DNA from: Spartobacteria bacterium
GTDB lineage: Bacteria; Verrucomicrobiota; Verrucomicrobiia; Chthoniobacterales; UBA10450
Assembly: GCA_003169975.1 (NCBI GenBank)
Contig: PNAA01000015.1
Location: forward strand, 17,904 to 52,545
Reading direction: 5' to 3'
Length of the DNA stretch: 34,642 bases
Positions within the stretch are counted from its first letter, which is position 1. Each line of letters begins with the position of its first letter. Positions 25,443-31,899 of this stretch are shown here, one piece after another. The notes under the pieces were generated by a model. The model was not told where the DNA came from. It saw nothing but the letters and a program-made list of their open reading frames with translations, and did no database searches. The position numbers and the translations under genes were made by a program.

Positions 25443-26195
25443 TCAGCAAACCGCTTCCCGTAGCGCGGTAGCTTCCGCCGCGACCTCGCGCAAGGCGGCG
25501 AGAAGTTGCGCGGAAGGTACGCTCAACGCTGCAGGTGGCGTCGCGCGCGCCGCTTCTTCGTGGTCGCCCAGCCCGGAATCCTTTAGCTCACGCAGGCGGG
25601 CTTGGATCAACTCCCGGATGGCATTGGCGTTGTCGACCCCGCGAAAAAATGCGGTATGCAGGCTTTGCGGCATCCCTTTGCGCTCCCGCCGCGCCGGGGC
25701 CGAGCCACCCGCGGTGTCGACCCGCAAGTCGGCAATGCCAAGGAGGCGTTGGAGCGGGCCCTGCGAGATCGAGATGTTCTGGATGTTGGCGAAGGTGATC
25801 GTCATTTCGCGCACGTGCACGATGCCCTCGCGCAGGCGCAGGCTGCGATCGGTCACGAGGTACCAGCGTTTCTCGAAATCGAGCCTAACGAGCGCGAGAG
25901 AAAAGAGCCGGCCGATGAAAAAGAACAGGACGATGATTTGCGGAAGGCCGACGACGAGGGCTCCGAGCAGCTTTTGCTCGGGCGCCTTGAAGAGTTCGAC
26001 GATCGCCCCCATTTCCATCGTCACCAGGACGATGAAGACGGCCGCCGTTTTCACGGCCCAGAGTCCGAGGAGATATCTGTAGTAATTGGGCGCGGCCCGA
26101 AAGCGCTGGGTGCGCGCTTCGTCGCCGGGCGGCGGTTCCGGATCGCCCGGAATACGCAGCACCTCTTCGCACCATGCGCGGAAGGCCTTAAACAT
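25443..26195 (-). CDS. Membrane protein with bacterial PH domain (YdbS-like), second of pair
   Basis: This 250-residue protein has two transmembrane helices (about 42-65 KTAAVFIVLVTMEMGAI; 78-100 LGALVVGLPQIIVLFFFIGR). A YdbS/YdbT-type bacterial pleckstrin-homology domain follows: FEKRWYLVTDRSLRLREGIV, TITFANIQNISISQGPLQRL, LGIADLRVDTAGG. The C-terminal tail is Ala-rich. The upstream PH protein's stop overlaps this start by 8 bp. Paired YdbS/YdbT-like proteins occur together in many bacteria, with membrane-related and still unclear roles. Confidence 0.88.
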   Translation of the reverse strand: MFKAFRAWCEEVLRIPGDPEPPPGDEARTQRFRAAPNYYRYLLGLWAVKTAAVFIVLVTMEMGAIVELFKAPEQKLLGALVVGLPQIIVLFFFIGRLFSLALVRLDFEKRWYLVTDRSLRLREGIVHVREMTITFANIQNISISQGPLQRLLGIADLRVDTAGGSAPARRERKGMPQSLHTAFFRGVDNANAIRELIQARLRELKDSGLGDHEEAARATPPAALSVPSAQLLAALREVAAEATALREAVC

Positions 26196-26727
26196 GATCG
26201 GCCGGCGGCAGCTTGCCTAACGACTCCCGGGTTTGGCGCAGCTCGTCGCGGATCGTGCGCAGGAGCGAAATCATTTCCGCATTCGGATCCGCGCTCATCG
26301 CCGGCGCGGGCGCTGTTTTCACGGGCGCGTGATAGCCGCGCATCCGGGTGTAGAGAAAATCGCGGATCGCTTCGTATTCCTTGAATCCTTCGATCACGAG
26401 TTCGGCATCGGCCGAGCCGGACGCCGTCTGAATCTGAATGTCGGCGAGGCCAAGCCAGCGCTGGATCACGCCGGAGCGGAGATGAATATCCTGGATGCGC
26501 GCGTAAGTGAGATTGACCTCGCGCCGAAAAAGAATCCCGACCCGCATGTGAATGCCTTCCTCGTCGAAAGTGTAGCGCAGGGTGTGGTAACGAAAGTAAA
26601 GATAGGGCAGCAAGAAAATCAGGCCCGGCCCGGTCAGCACCGCGCGAATGACGTAAAGCGTCCAAAGCGCGGGATCCGGCGTGCTGAGCGAGAAGATGTC
26701 TTTGCCTGGGCTCGGTGCGGCGACCAT
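26188..26727 (-). CDS. Membrane protein with bacterial PH domain, first of pair
   Basis: This 179-residue protein has one or two hydrophobic helices (about 22-45, TLYVIRAVLTGPGLIFLLPY). The core is a bacterial PH domain: RYHTLRYTFDEEGIHMRVGI, LFRREVNLTYARIQDIHLRS, GVIQRWLGLADIQIQTASGS. The motif 'N-L-T-Y-A-R-I-Q-D-I' is the YdbS-like signature. The C-terminus is a charged helix (SLLRTIRDELRQTRESLGKL). It overlaps the downstream PH gene by 8 bp (ATG inside DHV-stop). The start is ATG at 26725-26727. The upstream 130 bp show no recognised promoter. Confidence 0.88.
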   Translation of the reverse strand: MVAAPSPGKDIFSLSTPDPALWTLYVIRAVLTGPGLIFLLPYLYFRYHTLRYTFDEEGIHMRVGILFRREVNLTYARIQDIHLRSGVIQRWLGLADIQIQTASGSADAELVIEGFKEYEAIRDFLYTRMRGYHAPVKTAPAPAMSADPNAEMISLLRTIRDELRQTRESLGKLPPADHV

Positions 26728-26859
26728 GCGATCAGCTCTTGATACGAAGAAGCGCGCGCGTCGTCCACTCCATCTCGCTGCGCCTCACAGCCGGAAAGTC
26801 ATCGTTTTTGCATTGCCAGCCTTGCCTCGGGACGGCATCAAAGGTGGGTGAGACCCGCC

Positions 26860-26955
26860 GCAGTCACGACGGCGGCGACAAAGAATGCTTTCGGATTCGG
26901 TCTCGGCCATGGCAGCGGAGCGCACGCCCCGGACGAATATTACGTGATCGATTCG
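26860..26955 (+). pseudogene. C-terminal remnant of an M20-type peptidase
   Basis: About 32 codons read AVTTAATKNAFGFGLGHGSG, then AHAPDEYYVIDS. This resembles the 'G-S-G-A-H-A-P-D-E-Y' ending of M20-family metallopeptidases. The frame runs on into the antisense of the neighbouring NRAMP remnant and never meets an M20 stop, and no upstream part of the gene exists here. It is therefore a fragment joined at about 26952 to unrelated DNA. The call rests on one short motif, so it is tentative. The 130 bp before it show nothing else. Confidence 0.55.
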
Positions 26956-27106
26956 TGCCTAGTTGCGCGCCCGCGATCGAGTAAGTGGCGATGCCGGAGG
27001 GATCATCGTCCGCGGCCCCGGTGATCAAATCCGGTCCGAGGACGGAGAAGAAGCGCCGGAAGCGACTTGGTTTTTCGCTAACGGGTGGCTTTGCGTTTAT
27101 GCGGCG
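26951..27106 (-). pseudogene. N-terminal remnant of an NRAMP-family transporter
   Basis: The minus strand reads RFRRFFSVLGPDLITGAADD, DPSGIATYSIAGAQLGTN, closely matching the start of the intact NRAMP-type protein at 8609 (RFRRFFAILGPGLITGAADD, DPSSVGTYAVVGAQLGT). Homology stops at about 26951, where the peptidase remnant on the other strand begins. All later transmembrane helices are missing. It differs from the intact copy enough to be a separate gene lost by deletion, not a recent duplicate. The wider 26728-27240 region holds no intact gene. Confidence 0.85.
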
Positions 27107-27240
27107 GCTTTGCGGCTGTTCCGAGAGTGACGGTCGCGGTTCGATCGCACGCGCAGGCAGTGAGGTCGATCTGTTCAGGCAACGGATCAGACCCTCACAC
27201 GCAAGGTATCGTTCGATCCTCGCGCTTGATTGAAGCGCAG

Positions 27241-27666
27241 CTACGCGAGCTTCGCGGTCAGCTTGATTTGGGTGCCGGCGAGCGCAACCGAAACGGGGCA
27301 AGTCTTTTTCGTCTTCTCGGCCTGCTCCTGGAAAGTTTTATCGTCCATTCCAGGGACGGTCGCTTCCACCTGGAGATCGATCGTGGTGATCTTCGGTCCG
27401 CCGTCCACCATTTCGAGCTTCACGTTCGCGGTCGTGCTGATGCGTTTCGCGGGATGGCCGGCCTTTTCGAGGTTGGAAGAGAGGGCCATCGAAAAGCAGC
27501 CCGCTTCCGCCGCGCCAATGAGTTCTTCGGGGTTGGTCCCGCCGGCGTTTTCGAAACGGGATTGAAAAGAGTACGGCCCCTCATAGGCGCCGCTCCCGAG
27601 TTTCATTGTTCCTTTGCCCTCTTTCAGGGTGCCTTCCCAAACTGCTGATCCGGTTCTTGCTGGCAT
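27241..27666 (-). CDS. OsmC-family peroxiredoxin
   Basis: This 141-residue protein is predicted to reduce organic hydroperoxides with a cysteine pair: Cys57 in AAEAGCFSMALSS and Cys123 in KKTCPVSVAL, the standard OsmC arrangement. The N-terminal strand motif (AVWEGTLKEGKGTMKLGSGA) and NPEELIGAAEAGC are typical. Length matches OsmC (about 140). The start is ATG at 27664-27666, preceded by AAAGGAAA at about 10 bases, a good ribosome site. A truncated ferritin-like frame lies just upstream on the same strand, so both may belong to one oxidative-stress transcript. Confidence 0.95.
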   Translation of the reverse strand: MPARTGSAVWEGTLKEGKGTMKLGSGAYEGPYSFQSRFENAGGTNPEELIGAAEAGCFSMALSSNLEKAGHPAKRISTTANVKLEMVDGGPKITTIDLQVEATVPGMDDKTFQEQAEKTKKTCPVSVALAGTQIKLTAKLA

Positions 27667-27698
27667 AATAATGTTTCCTTTGGTCGTGGGTGGAGTGG

Positions 27699-27905
27699 TT
27701 AGTGTTTGCTGCTTTTGCGCTCAAACTCGGTCAGGTAACCGACGAATGCGCGGCGGTGTTCCTGCTCGTCGCCGAGAACAGTCACACAAAGATCCTGCCT
27801 GACAAAATCGACCTGGTCGCACAAGCGAATGATCTTCTCGCATTGCGCGATCGCGCCGTCTTCCGCCTTGATCACGCCTTTGATCACCGTGACGAGGTCG
27901 TTCAT
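27699..27905 (-). CDS. Truncated ferritin-like protein
   Basis: The 68-residue frame contains KAEDGAIAQCEKIIRLCDQV, DFVRQDLCVTVLGDEQEHRR, AFVGYLTEFERK. The DEQEHRR stretch (E-x-x-H metal ligands) and the preceding Glu resemble the second half of a bacterioferritin/ferritin four-helix bundle. The first two helices expected for the family (about 150 residues) are missing, and TAG stands two codons before the ATG (27903-27905). It may therefore be a remnant, or a small two-helix protein that assembles as an oligomer. It sits 32 bp upstream of osmC on the same strand. Confidence 0.6.
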   Translation of the reverse strand: MNDLVTVIKGVIKAEDGAIAQCEKIIRLCDQVDFVRQDLCVTVLGDEQEHRRAFVGYLTEFERKSSKH

Positions 27906-27949
27906 TGTCTATAATACGCCGGAAACCGGTCGCGTGGATCCACCGGAAA

Positions 27950-28573
27950 TCACTTCTCGCTCTTGGTCGTTTTCTGATCTGGGAGAACGAGCTGCCGCGC
28001 CGATTCCGCCCGCGGGCTTTGCGGGAACCGCGCGAGGAATTCGCGCGCGACCGATGCGGCGCGCTCCTTGTCGTGCAGCACTTCGGAGAAAAGGCTTATT
28101 TGATTGAACAGGCTGTTCTCGTGCAGCGGGTTTTGCTTTTGCGCGGTCTGGTATTGTTCGAGCGCTTTCTGCCCCTGGCCGAGAAAGCGAAAGCAGTTGC
28201 CGAGATCGGTCCGCACATCGGGATTGTCGGCGCCAAGCGCGATCGCCTGCTCATAGTGCTCGATCGCATGCGTCCAGTTCTGCCGATCGTAGTTCCAGTT
28301 CGCCAGCGTGCGCGCCGCCTCGGCCGGCGCAAGCTGCGAAACGTCCGGTGGTTCTGCGCCCGCAGCGGGTGCGGGTTGAGAAACGTTAGGCGATTGCGCG
28401 CTGGACACTGCCATAAAGCTTTCGATCGCCGGTTTCTCCGGCGGAGCCGATGCTCCGCGCATCGCCAGCCACGTCGCACCTGCGCCGAGGCCAAAGGCGG
28501 CAAGAATCAGGAGCGGGATCGACAGTTGCGACCGCTGGATCGCTGCCTTCGGTTTTCTACCCCGGTTCGCCAT
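27950..28573 (-). CDS. Membrane-anchored TPR protein
   Basis: This 207-residue protein has a basic N-terminus (MANRGRKPKAAIQRSQ), one transmembrane helix (LSIPLLILAAFGLGAGATWL) and a Pro/Ala-rich linker. Two to three TPR-like units follow: RTLANWNYDRQNWTHAIEHY-EQAIAL, NPDVRTDLGNCFRFLGQGQK-ALEQYQ, and a degenerate third. I start it at ATG 28571-28573; an open extension to 28780 gives no plausible N-terminus. TPR proteins of this layout act as assembly or scaffold factors; its partner is unknown. A CGTTAGGC motif is present at 28384-28391. It is the only intact gene between the ferritin-like frame and the antiporter remnant. Confidence 0.85.
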   Translation of the reverse strand: MANRGRKPKAAIQRSQLSIPLLILAAFGLGAGATWLAMRGASAPPEKPAIESFMAVSSAQSPNVSQPAPAAGAEPPDVSQLAPAEAARTLANWNYDRQNWTHAIEHYEQAIALGADNPDVRTDLGNCFRFLGQGQKALEQYQTAQKQNPLHENSLFNQISLFSEVLHDKERAASVAREFLARFPQSPRAESARQLVLPDQKTTKSEK

Positions 28574-28818
28574 TAGAATAGATTCTTGGGCGGCATGCTC
28601 GGACAGAGTTTGCTCACGTTTTTCTCTCGATACCGCACCGGCCGCAAAAGCGAAAGGGCTTTGCGCGCAATTGCGGATCGCGCCGGTTCCCGGCGGGACG
28701 TTCCGCCTCAGGCGAATTGCGTCCGTGGTTTGACGTCGGACGGAAAATCCACGAAGCTCGCCGCAATCCGAGCCGGTCATCGCCCGTGACCCGCTGAAGA
28801 TTGGTCGGCCTAGTTTTC

Positions 28819-28982
28819 ATGAGCACGTCCGAAGTTTTCCTGATCGCGATGACAATCATCTTTACCGTGCCATACCCTTCACCGCGACGCTGCTGATGGC
28901 GCTGGCCAGCACCATGCTCGGCGTTCCGCTCGCGGGGCCGAAGCTGAACAAGCTCAAAACAATCATCGCCAAATCGTCCTGA
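28819..28982 (+). pseudogene. Remnant of a CPA2 cation:proton antiporter
   Basis: ATG 28819 opens MSTSEVFLIAMTIIFTVPY, a typical Kef-type antiporter N-terminus, but the frame breaks after 19 codons. A frame-shifted end (FTATLLMALASTMLGVPLAG, then KLNKLKTIIAKSS-stop, 28980-28982) looks like the family's last helix. About 350-400 residues are missing between, so this is an internal-deletion relic. The 245 bp before it (28574-28818) show no gene, remnant or promoter that I can recognise. Confidence 0.65.
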
Positions 28983-28995
28983 GCGAAAGCGCGAT

Positions 28996-29059
28996 TGTAG
29001 CGTCGGCTGTCTCAGCCGAAAATTGCGACGGCCCTTCCGCTGGGACAGCGGACTCTACA
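28996..29059. repeat. Compact double-hairpin element bounded by TGTAG/CTACA
   Basis: TGTAG (28996-29000) and CTACA (29055-29059) form the ends. Inside are two hairpins: TCGGCTG-TCT-CAGCCGA (29003-29019) and TCCGCTG-GGA-CAGCGGA (29036-29052). The layout resembles a REP-like mobile palindrome, and the polB insert at 16465-16537 shares the TGTAG start and a similar left hairpin. No transposase is nearby. A short frame running through it (29023-29205) is not convincing as a gene. Confidence 0.65.
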
Positions 29060-29139
29060 ACCGGCGGGTCTGGGAGCACGACCAGCCGTTCAAAAAATAC
29101 CTGACGCGGGTGCGCTGCTTCTACGCCGGAGCGCCGCGT

Positions 29140-29419
29140 GAGTTCAGGAGGACATTTTCAGAACTCGCGAAAAGATTTCGTGAATTCGGGCTGGGCCCCT
29201 CATGAATTCAAGTATGGCCGGCAGCATTTCGCGGAGCCGGTTCCAGAATTCACGAAACGACCGCCTGAACTCGGGTTGGCGTCCCTGGAACTCATTTGCA
29301 GCCACGATCAATTCGTGAGCCGCTGTCGAGAGTTCACGCCCGCGTCGCGCGAACTCCAAAAGATACGCCCCAAATTCAGGGAAACATTTCGTGATGTCGA
29401 CCGGACGCTCTTTGAACTC
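29140..29419. repeat. Fourteen 21-bp units phased on GAATTC-like hexamers
   Basis: Hexamers related to GAATTC or GAACTC start at 29140, 29161, 29182, then 29204, 29225, 29246, 29267, 29288, 29309, 29330, 29351, 29372, 29393 and 29414. Spacing is exactly 21 except one 22. The 15 bases between are highly variable, but some units share wording (ATTTCGTGA precedes the hexamers at 29182 and 29393). The hexamer is palindromic, so both strands read Glu-Phe/Leu every seven residues. One 1-bp slip between units 3 and 4 divides the array. Confidence 0.9.
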
Positions 29420-29434
29420 TTGCCCGATAGCCAA
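29144..29434 (-). CDS. Heptad-repeat protein, xxxxxE[F/L/M] units
   Basis: This 96-residue frame divides into 13 successive heptads. Eleven of the first eleven end in an acidic residue plus a hydrophobic one: GQEF, VDI, PEF, LEF, REL, HEL, NEF, PEF, REF, REM, LEF. The Glu is kept more strictly on this strand (10 Glu, 1 Asp) than on the other (which has His, Gln and Lys at three units), supporting this strand as coding. The start is TTG 29432-29434 with GGAGG seven bases upstream (GGAGGGCATAATTG). The last two heptads lose the pattern after a 1-bp slip. It is no known coiled coil, since only one hydrophobic position per heptad is fixed. The function is unknown. Confidence 0.5.
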   Translation of the reverse strand: MAIGQEFKERPVDITKCFPEFGAYLLEFARRGRELSTAAHELIVAANEFQGRQPEFRRSFREFWNRLREMLPAILEFMRGPARIHEIFSRVLKMSS

Positions 29435-29436
29435 TT

Positions 29437-29811
29437 ATGCCCTCCAGACTCATCGTTAAGCCAGCGATCAACTTCCTCTCCACCGACCCAGACGCCCATC
29501 TCCTCGTGCCGGTCGGCGGAATCATTCGTTCCCTCACCAACAACGAAAATTCCCCGGACCCGTCGCCCTCCCTCGCGGTCGTCGCGGCGGCGCGCGACGA
29601 GTTTCGGGTCGTCGCGGGCAACGCCGCTGGCGGCGGCAAACTCCTGACCTTGCTGAAAAATGCGCGGAGGGCAGAGCTGGTCGGCCTCGTTCGGCAACTG
29701 GCCAGCTACGTGGCCGGAACGTGCGCTGGAGATCTGACCAAGCTCCCTTTGCTTCTTGAGTTGACTCTCTCCCTGCCCTTCAAAGTTCTGGTTTGCAAAA
29801 AAGCGGTCTGA
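29437..29811 (+). CDS. Small protein of a repeat-associated hypothetical family
   Basis: This 124-residue protein begins MPSRLIVKPAINFLSTDPDA. The core IIRSLTNNENSPDPSPSLAV, then NARRAELVGLVRQLASYVAG, resembles a helical domain found before fibronectin type III modules in Verrucomicrobiota and Bacteroidota proteins (motif 'N-A-R-x-A-L-V-x-L-L-R-Q-L-A-S-Y-V'). That family usually continues with a short 'LLSSGF' segment and FN3 domains; here the frame instead ends in a hydrophobic tail (LLLELTLSLPFKVLVC). It is probably a 3'-truncated member. The start is ATG 29437, two bases beyond the start of the heptad frame on the other strand, so the two are divergent. There is no good ribosome site. Confidence 0.6.
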   Translation: MPSRLIVKPAINFLSTDPDAHLLVPVGGIIRSLTNNENSPDPSPSLAVVAAARDEFRVVAGNAAGGGKLLTLLKNARRAELVGLVRQLASYVAGTCAGDLTKLPLLLELTLSLPFKVLVCKKAV

Positions 29812-29828
29812 TCTATTTGCTGGCTGCA

Positions 29829-31157
29829 ATGTTGCCGAAGACAAAGTATGCGCGCAGCGGCGACGTGCGCATCGCCTATCAGATCACTGGCGATGGGCCA
29901 TTCGACGTGGTCTGGGCGCCAGGCACGATGTCGCATCTTGATCTGGATTGGGAAATCCCGCAGCGCGCTCTTTTCTTCGAGCGTTTCAGCAAGTTCTGCC
30001 GCCTCATTCGTTTCGATAAACGCGGCACCGGTCTATCCGATCGTCCGGTGCATATGGCGACCCTCGAGGAGCGCACTGACGACATTCGCGCGGTGATGGA
30101 CGACGTCGGAATCGAGAGCGCCAATATTTTCGGCGTTTCCGAAGGCGGCTCGATGGCGTGTCTCTTCGCTGCCGCTCATCCGGAGCGGGTAAAGTCGCTC
30201 CTCATCTGGGGAGCCCAGGCTCGTTGGATAGCGTGCGAGGATCATCCCTGGGCACAAACGCCGGAGGAGCACAACGAGATGCTGGCGATGGTCCAGGACG
30301 ATTGGCCTTCGATTGATTACATCGTCGGACCTGGTGCCGGCATGGGCCGGGACGCGCCACCGGCCGCGGTCGAGGCTGTCGCCCGCTACATGCGCGCGGC
30401 GGCGAGCCCGTCGGCCGTCTATGCCTATGAGGTGATGAACGGCCAGATCGATACCCGTCCCATTCTCCCTTCGATCCAGGCGCCGACGCTGGTCATGAAT
30501 CGCACCGGCGATCCATGCGCTCGCGTCAAAGCCGCACGCGACATGGCATCGCGGATTCCGGGAGCAAGATTCATCGAGTATCCCGGTAACAGTCATTCCA
30601 TCATGCTCGACGACATGGAGACCATCCTTTCCGATGTGCATGAGTTCATCACCGGCGAACGACCGATCGAAACCTTTGATCGCGTCCTCGCGACCGTGCT
30701 CTTTCTCGACATCGCTTCATCGACCGAGCGCGCGGCAGCGCTCGGCGACACCGCCTGGCGCAATATCCTTAACTCCTACTACACGGTGGTGCGCAAGGAA
30801 CTGGCGCGCTTCCGGGGCAAGGAAACCAATACGACCGGCGACGGGTTTCTCGCGACTTTCGACGGCCCCGCGCGGGCGGTCCGTTGTGCGCTCGCGATCG
30901 CGCTCGCCGTCCGGCAGCTCGGGATCGAAGTGCGCGCGGGCGTGCACACCGGCGAATGCGAACTGATGGGTGACAATATCGGCGGCATCGCGGTCCACGC
31001 CGGCGCGCGGATCATGGCGAAAGCCGAGCCGGGCGTGGTCGTCGTTTCCCGCACCGTGAAGGATCTGGTCGCTGGTTCGGGCATCGATTTTCAAGACCTC
31101 GGCCTGCACGAATTAAAAGGCGTCCCCGGGGAGTGGCAACTCTTCTCGGCCGGCTGA
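29829..31157 (+). CDS. Alpha/beta-hydrolase fused to class III nucleotidyl cyclase
   Basis: This 442-residue protein starts at ATG 29829 (MLPKTKYARSGDVRIAYQIT), the normal family start; earlier codons in frame overlap the preceding gene. Residues about 1-280 are an alpha/beta-hydrolase with nucleophile Ser104 in FGVSEGGS, Asp228 in RTGDPC and His256 in PGNSHS. Residues about 285-442 are a class III adenylate/guanylate cyclase domain with metal ligands Asp294 (VLFLDIASSTE) and Asp338 (NTTGDGFLATF). The cyclase probably makes cAMP or cGMP from the nucleotide triphosphate, gated by the hydrolase domain acting as sensor; this is inferred. It has no membrane segment. Confidence 0.92.
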   Translation: MLPKTKYARSGDVRIAYQITGDGPFDVVWAPGTMSHLDLDWEIPQRALFFERFSKFCRLIRFDKRGTGLSDRPVHMATLEERTDDIRAVMDDVGIESANIFGVSEGGSMACLFAAAHPERVKSLLIWGAQARWIACEDHPWAQTPEEHNEMLAMVQDDWPSIDYIVGPGAGMGRDAPPAAVEAVARYMRAAASPSAVYAYEVMNGQIDTRPILPSIQAPTLVMNRTGDPCARVKAARDMASRIPGARFIEYPGNSHSIMLDDMETILSDVHEFITGERPIETFDRVLATVLFLDIASSTERAAALGDTAWRNILNSYYTVVRKELARFRGKETNTTGDGFLATFDGPARAVRCALAIALAVRQLGIEVRAGVHTGECELMGDNIGGIAVHAGARIMAKAEPGVVVVSRTVKDLVAGSGIDFQDLGLHELKGVPGEWQLFSAG

Positions 31158-31377
31158 GTTTGCCAGCTTCGAAAATTGCAGGAAACCCAGGCAACACCTC
31201 AGAAAAAGCTGAAACCCTGAGATTCTGAAAAGCTGTTCCTGCATTCCCGACTTCGACTCGGTGTCTTCTTTAATTTCAGCGTTTCAGTTTTCAGCGTCTC
31301 AGCTTTTCTCTGAAGATCCCTCCAGGCCGAGCGCATCGCGAACCGCCGCAAATCATTCCGCATTCCGCAATCCGCAT
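31158..31377 (+). other. Gene-free stretch with repeated A/T-rich words
   Basis: No gene was found. The segment 31275-31311 is built from words such as TTTCAGCGTTTCAG and CAGTTTTCAGC, which recur at 32402-32421 and 32483-32506. At 31348-31378 the motif ATTCCGC recurs with slight variation. The words precede the EamA remnants at both loci, so they may be part of a duplicated block. Confidence 0.5.
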
Positions 31378-31570
31378 TTTGAACGCTTGGTCTACGCCCT
31401 GATCTTCGGGGTCACGATTTTCGGTGAACACTACACCGCGCAGACGGTCTTCGGTATTTCCCTGGTTGTCGCGGGCGTGCTGCTTAGTTTACCCGCTGCG
31501 GCGGGCGGTCCTCTACGGCAAACCAAAGCCACCGGAGGTGATGGAGGAAACGGAGACGGCCGTCGTATGA
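31378..31570 (+). pseudogene. EamA/DMT transporter 3' end, copy A
   Basis: The frame reads FERLVYALIFGVTIFGEHYT, then AQTVFGISLVVAGVLL, the last two helices of an EamA-type drug/metabolite transporter. A one-base offset after ctt (near 31487) moves into the frame VYPLRRAVLYGKPKPPEVME, ETETAVV-stop (31568-31570). Copy B has the same offset. Everything before the last two helices is missing. The DinJ/YafQ pair begins 69 bp later; copy B lies just beyond it. Confidence 0.75.
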
Positions 31571-31614
31571 CTGGACTCCGAGGCTCTGCAAGAACCAAGC
31601 CTCCTTGCATTGTA

Positions 31615-31633
31615 GCCACATTAGTGCCACATT
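31615..31633 (+). promoter_or_regulatory. Paired direct repeat before the antitoxin
   Basis: GCCACATT occurs at 31615-31622 and again at 31626-31633, an 11-bp step of about one helical turn, ending 5 bases before the DinJ-type ATG. A TTGCAT (31605-31610) could serve as a -35 box. Antitoxins of this family bind such sites to repress their own operon, so an operator is likely; there is no experimental support. Confidence 0.45.
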
Positions 31634-31638
31634 TTGCC

Positions 31639-31899
31639 ATGAGGAAAACCACCACGATCCGCGCTCGTATCGAACCGTCCCTCAAAGCGGAAGTCGAATC
31701 GATCTTATCCCACTTGGGTCTAACCGTGTCCGAAACGATTCATTTGCTCTACCGGCAGATCAAGCTGCGGCGGGGGCTTCCGTTTGCGGTCGAAATGCCC
31801 AACGAGCTGACGGCGAAAACTCTGCGTGAAAGCAAGGCCGGCAAAGGCGTGAAGCGCTTCGCGACGAAGAAGGAGCTTTACGCCGATCTCGGCTTGTGA
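31639..31899 (+). CDS. dinJ: RelB/DinJ-family antitoxin
   Basis: This 86-residue antitoxin starts at ATG 31639; the frame stays open upstream only because it runs through an EamA remnant. The N-terminus RKTTTIRARIEPSLKAEVES is a ribbon-helix-helix DNA-binding module, followed by LGLTVSETIHLLYRQIKLRR as in DinJ. The C-terminal part (TAKTLRESKAGKGVKRFATK) is the expected toxin-neutralising region. Its stop TGA overlaps the GTG start of the YafQ-type toxin (GTGA). Autoregulation through the repeats just upstream is inferred. Confidence 0.93.
   Translation: MRKTTTIRARIEPSLKAEVESILSHLGLTVSETIHLLYRQIKLRRGLPFAVEMPNELTAKTLRESKAGKGVKRFATKKELYADLGL

Larger units (their letters stand above)
4842..28391. 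repeat. Recurring octamer GCCTAACG / CGTTAGGC
   Basis: Octamer copies start at 4842, 9933, 10016, 13714, 15039, 15444, 15750, 21510, 25292, 25357, 25883, 26215 and 28384. The seven-base core CCTAACG also starts within 16929, 18167, 22245, 23174 and 23618. Copies lie on both strands, in all reading frames and between genes. The longest form, TTGGCCTAACGAACGC, occurs three times. None lies in 29-34.6 kb. A motif-level role (uptake, methylation, binding) is possible; nothing in the sequence shows which. Confidence 0.6.

Noticed and set aside
26840-26865. Possible metal riboswitch before the NRAMP remnant (AGGTGGGTGAGACCCGCC)
   Set aside because: Only one short stem is visible, on the wrong side of the NRAMP fragment, and no riboswitch core was recognised.
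28574-28780. N-terminal extension of the TPR protein
   Set aside because: Composition is unlike a protein start, and ATG 28571-28573 gives a normal basic N-terminus and anchor helix.
29140-29419. CRISPR array
   Set aside because: The conserved part is only 6 bp with a 21-bp period and there are no cas genes; it is a protein-phased repeat.
29138-29647. Plus-strand 169-codon frame across the 21-bp array
   Set aside because: The Glu position is less conserved on this strand and the frame runs into Ser/Pro/Arg-rich antisense text of the next gene; the minus strand has a good ribosome site.
31261-31638. Upstream extension of the DinJ-type antitoxin
   Set aside because: The frame is open by chance through the EamA remnant; ATG 31639 with repeats just upstream fits the family.
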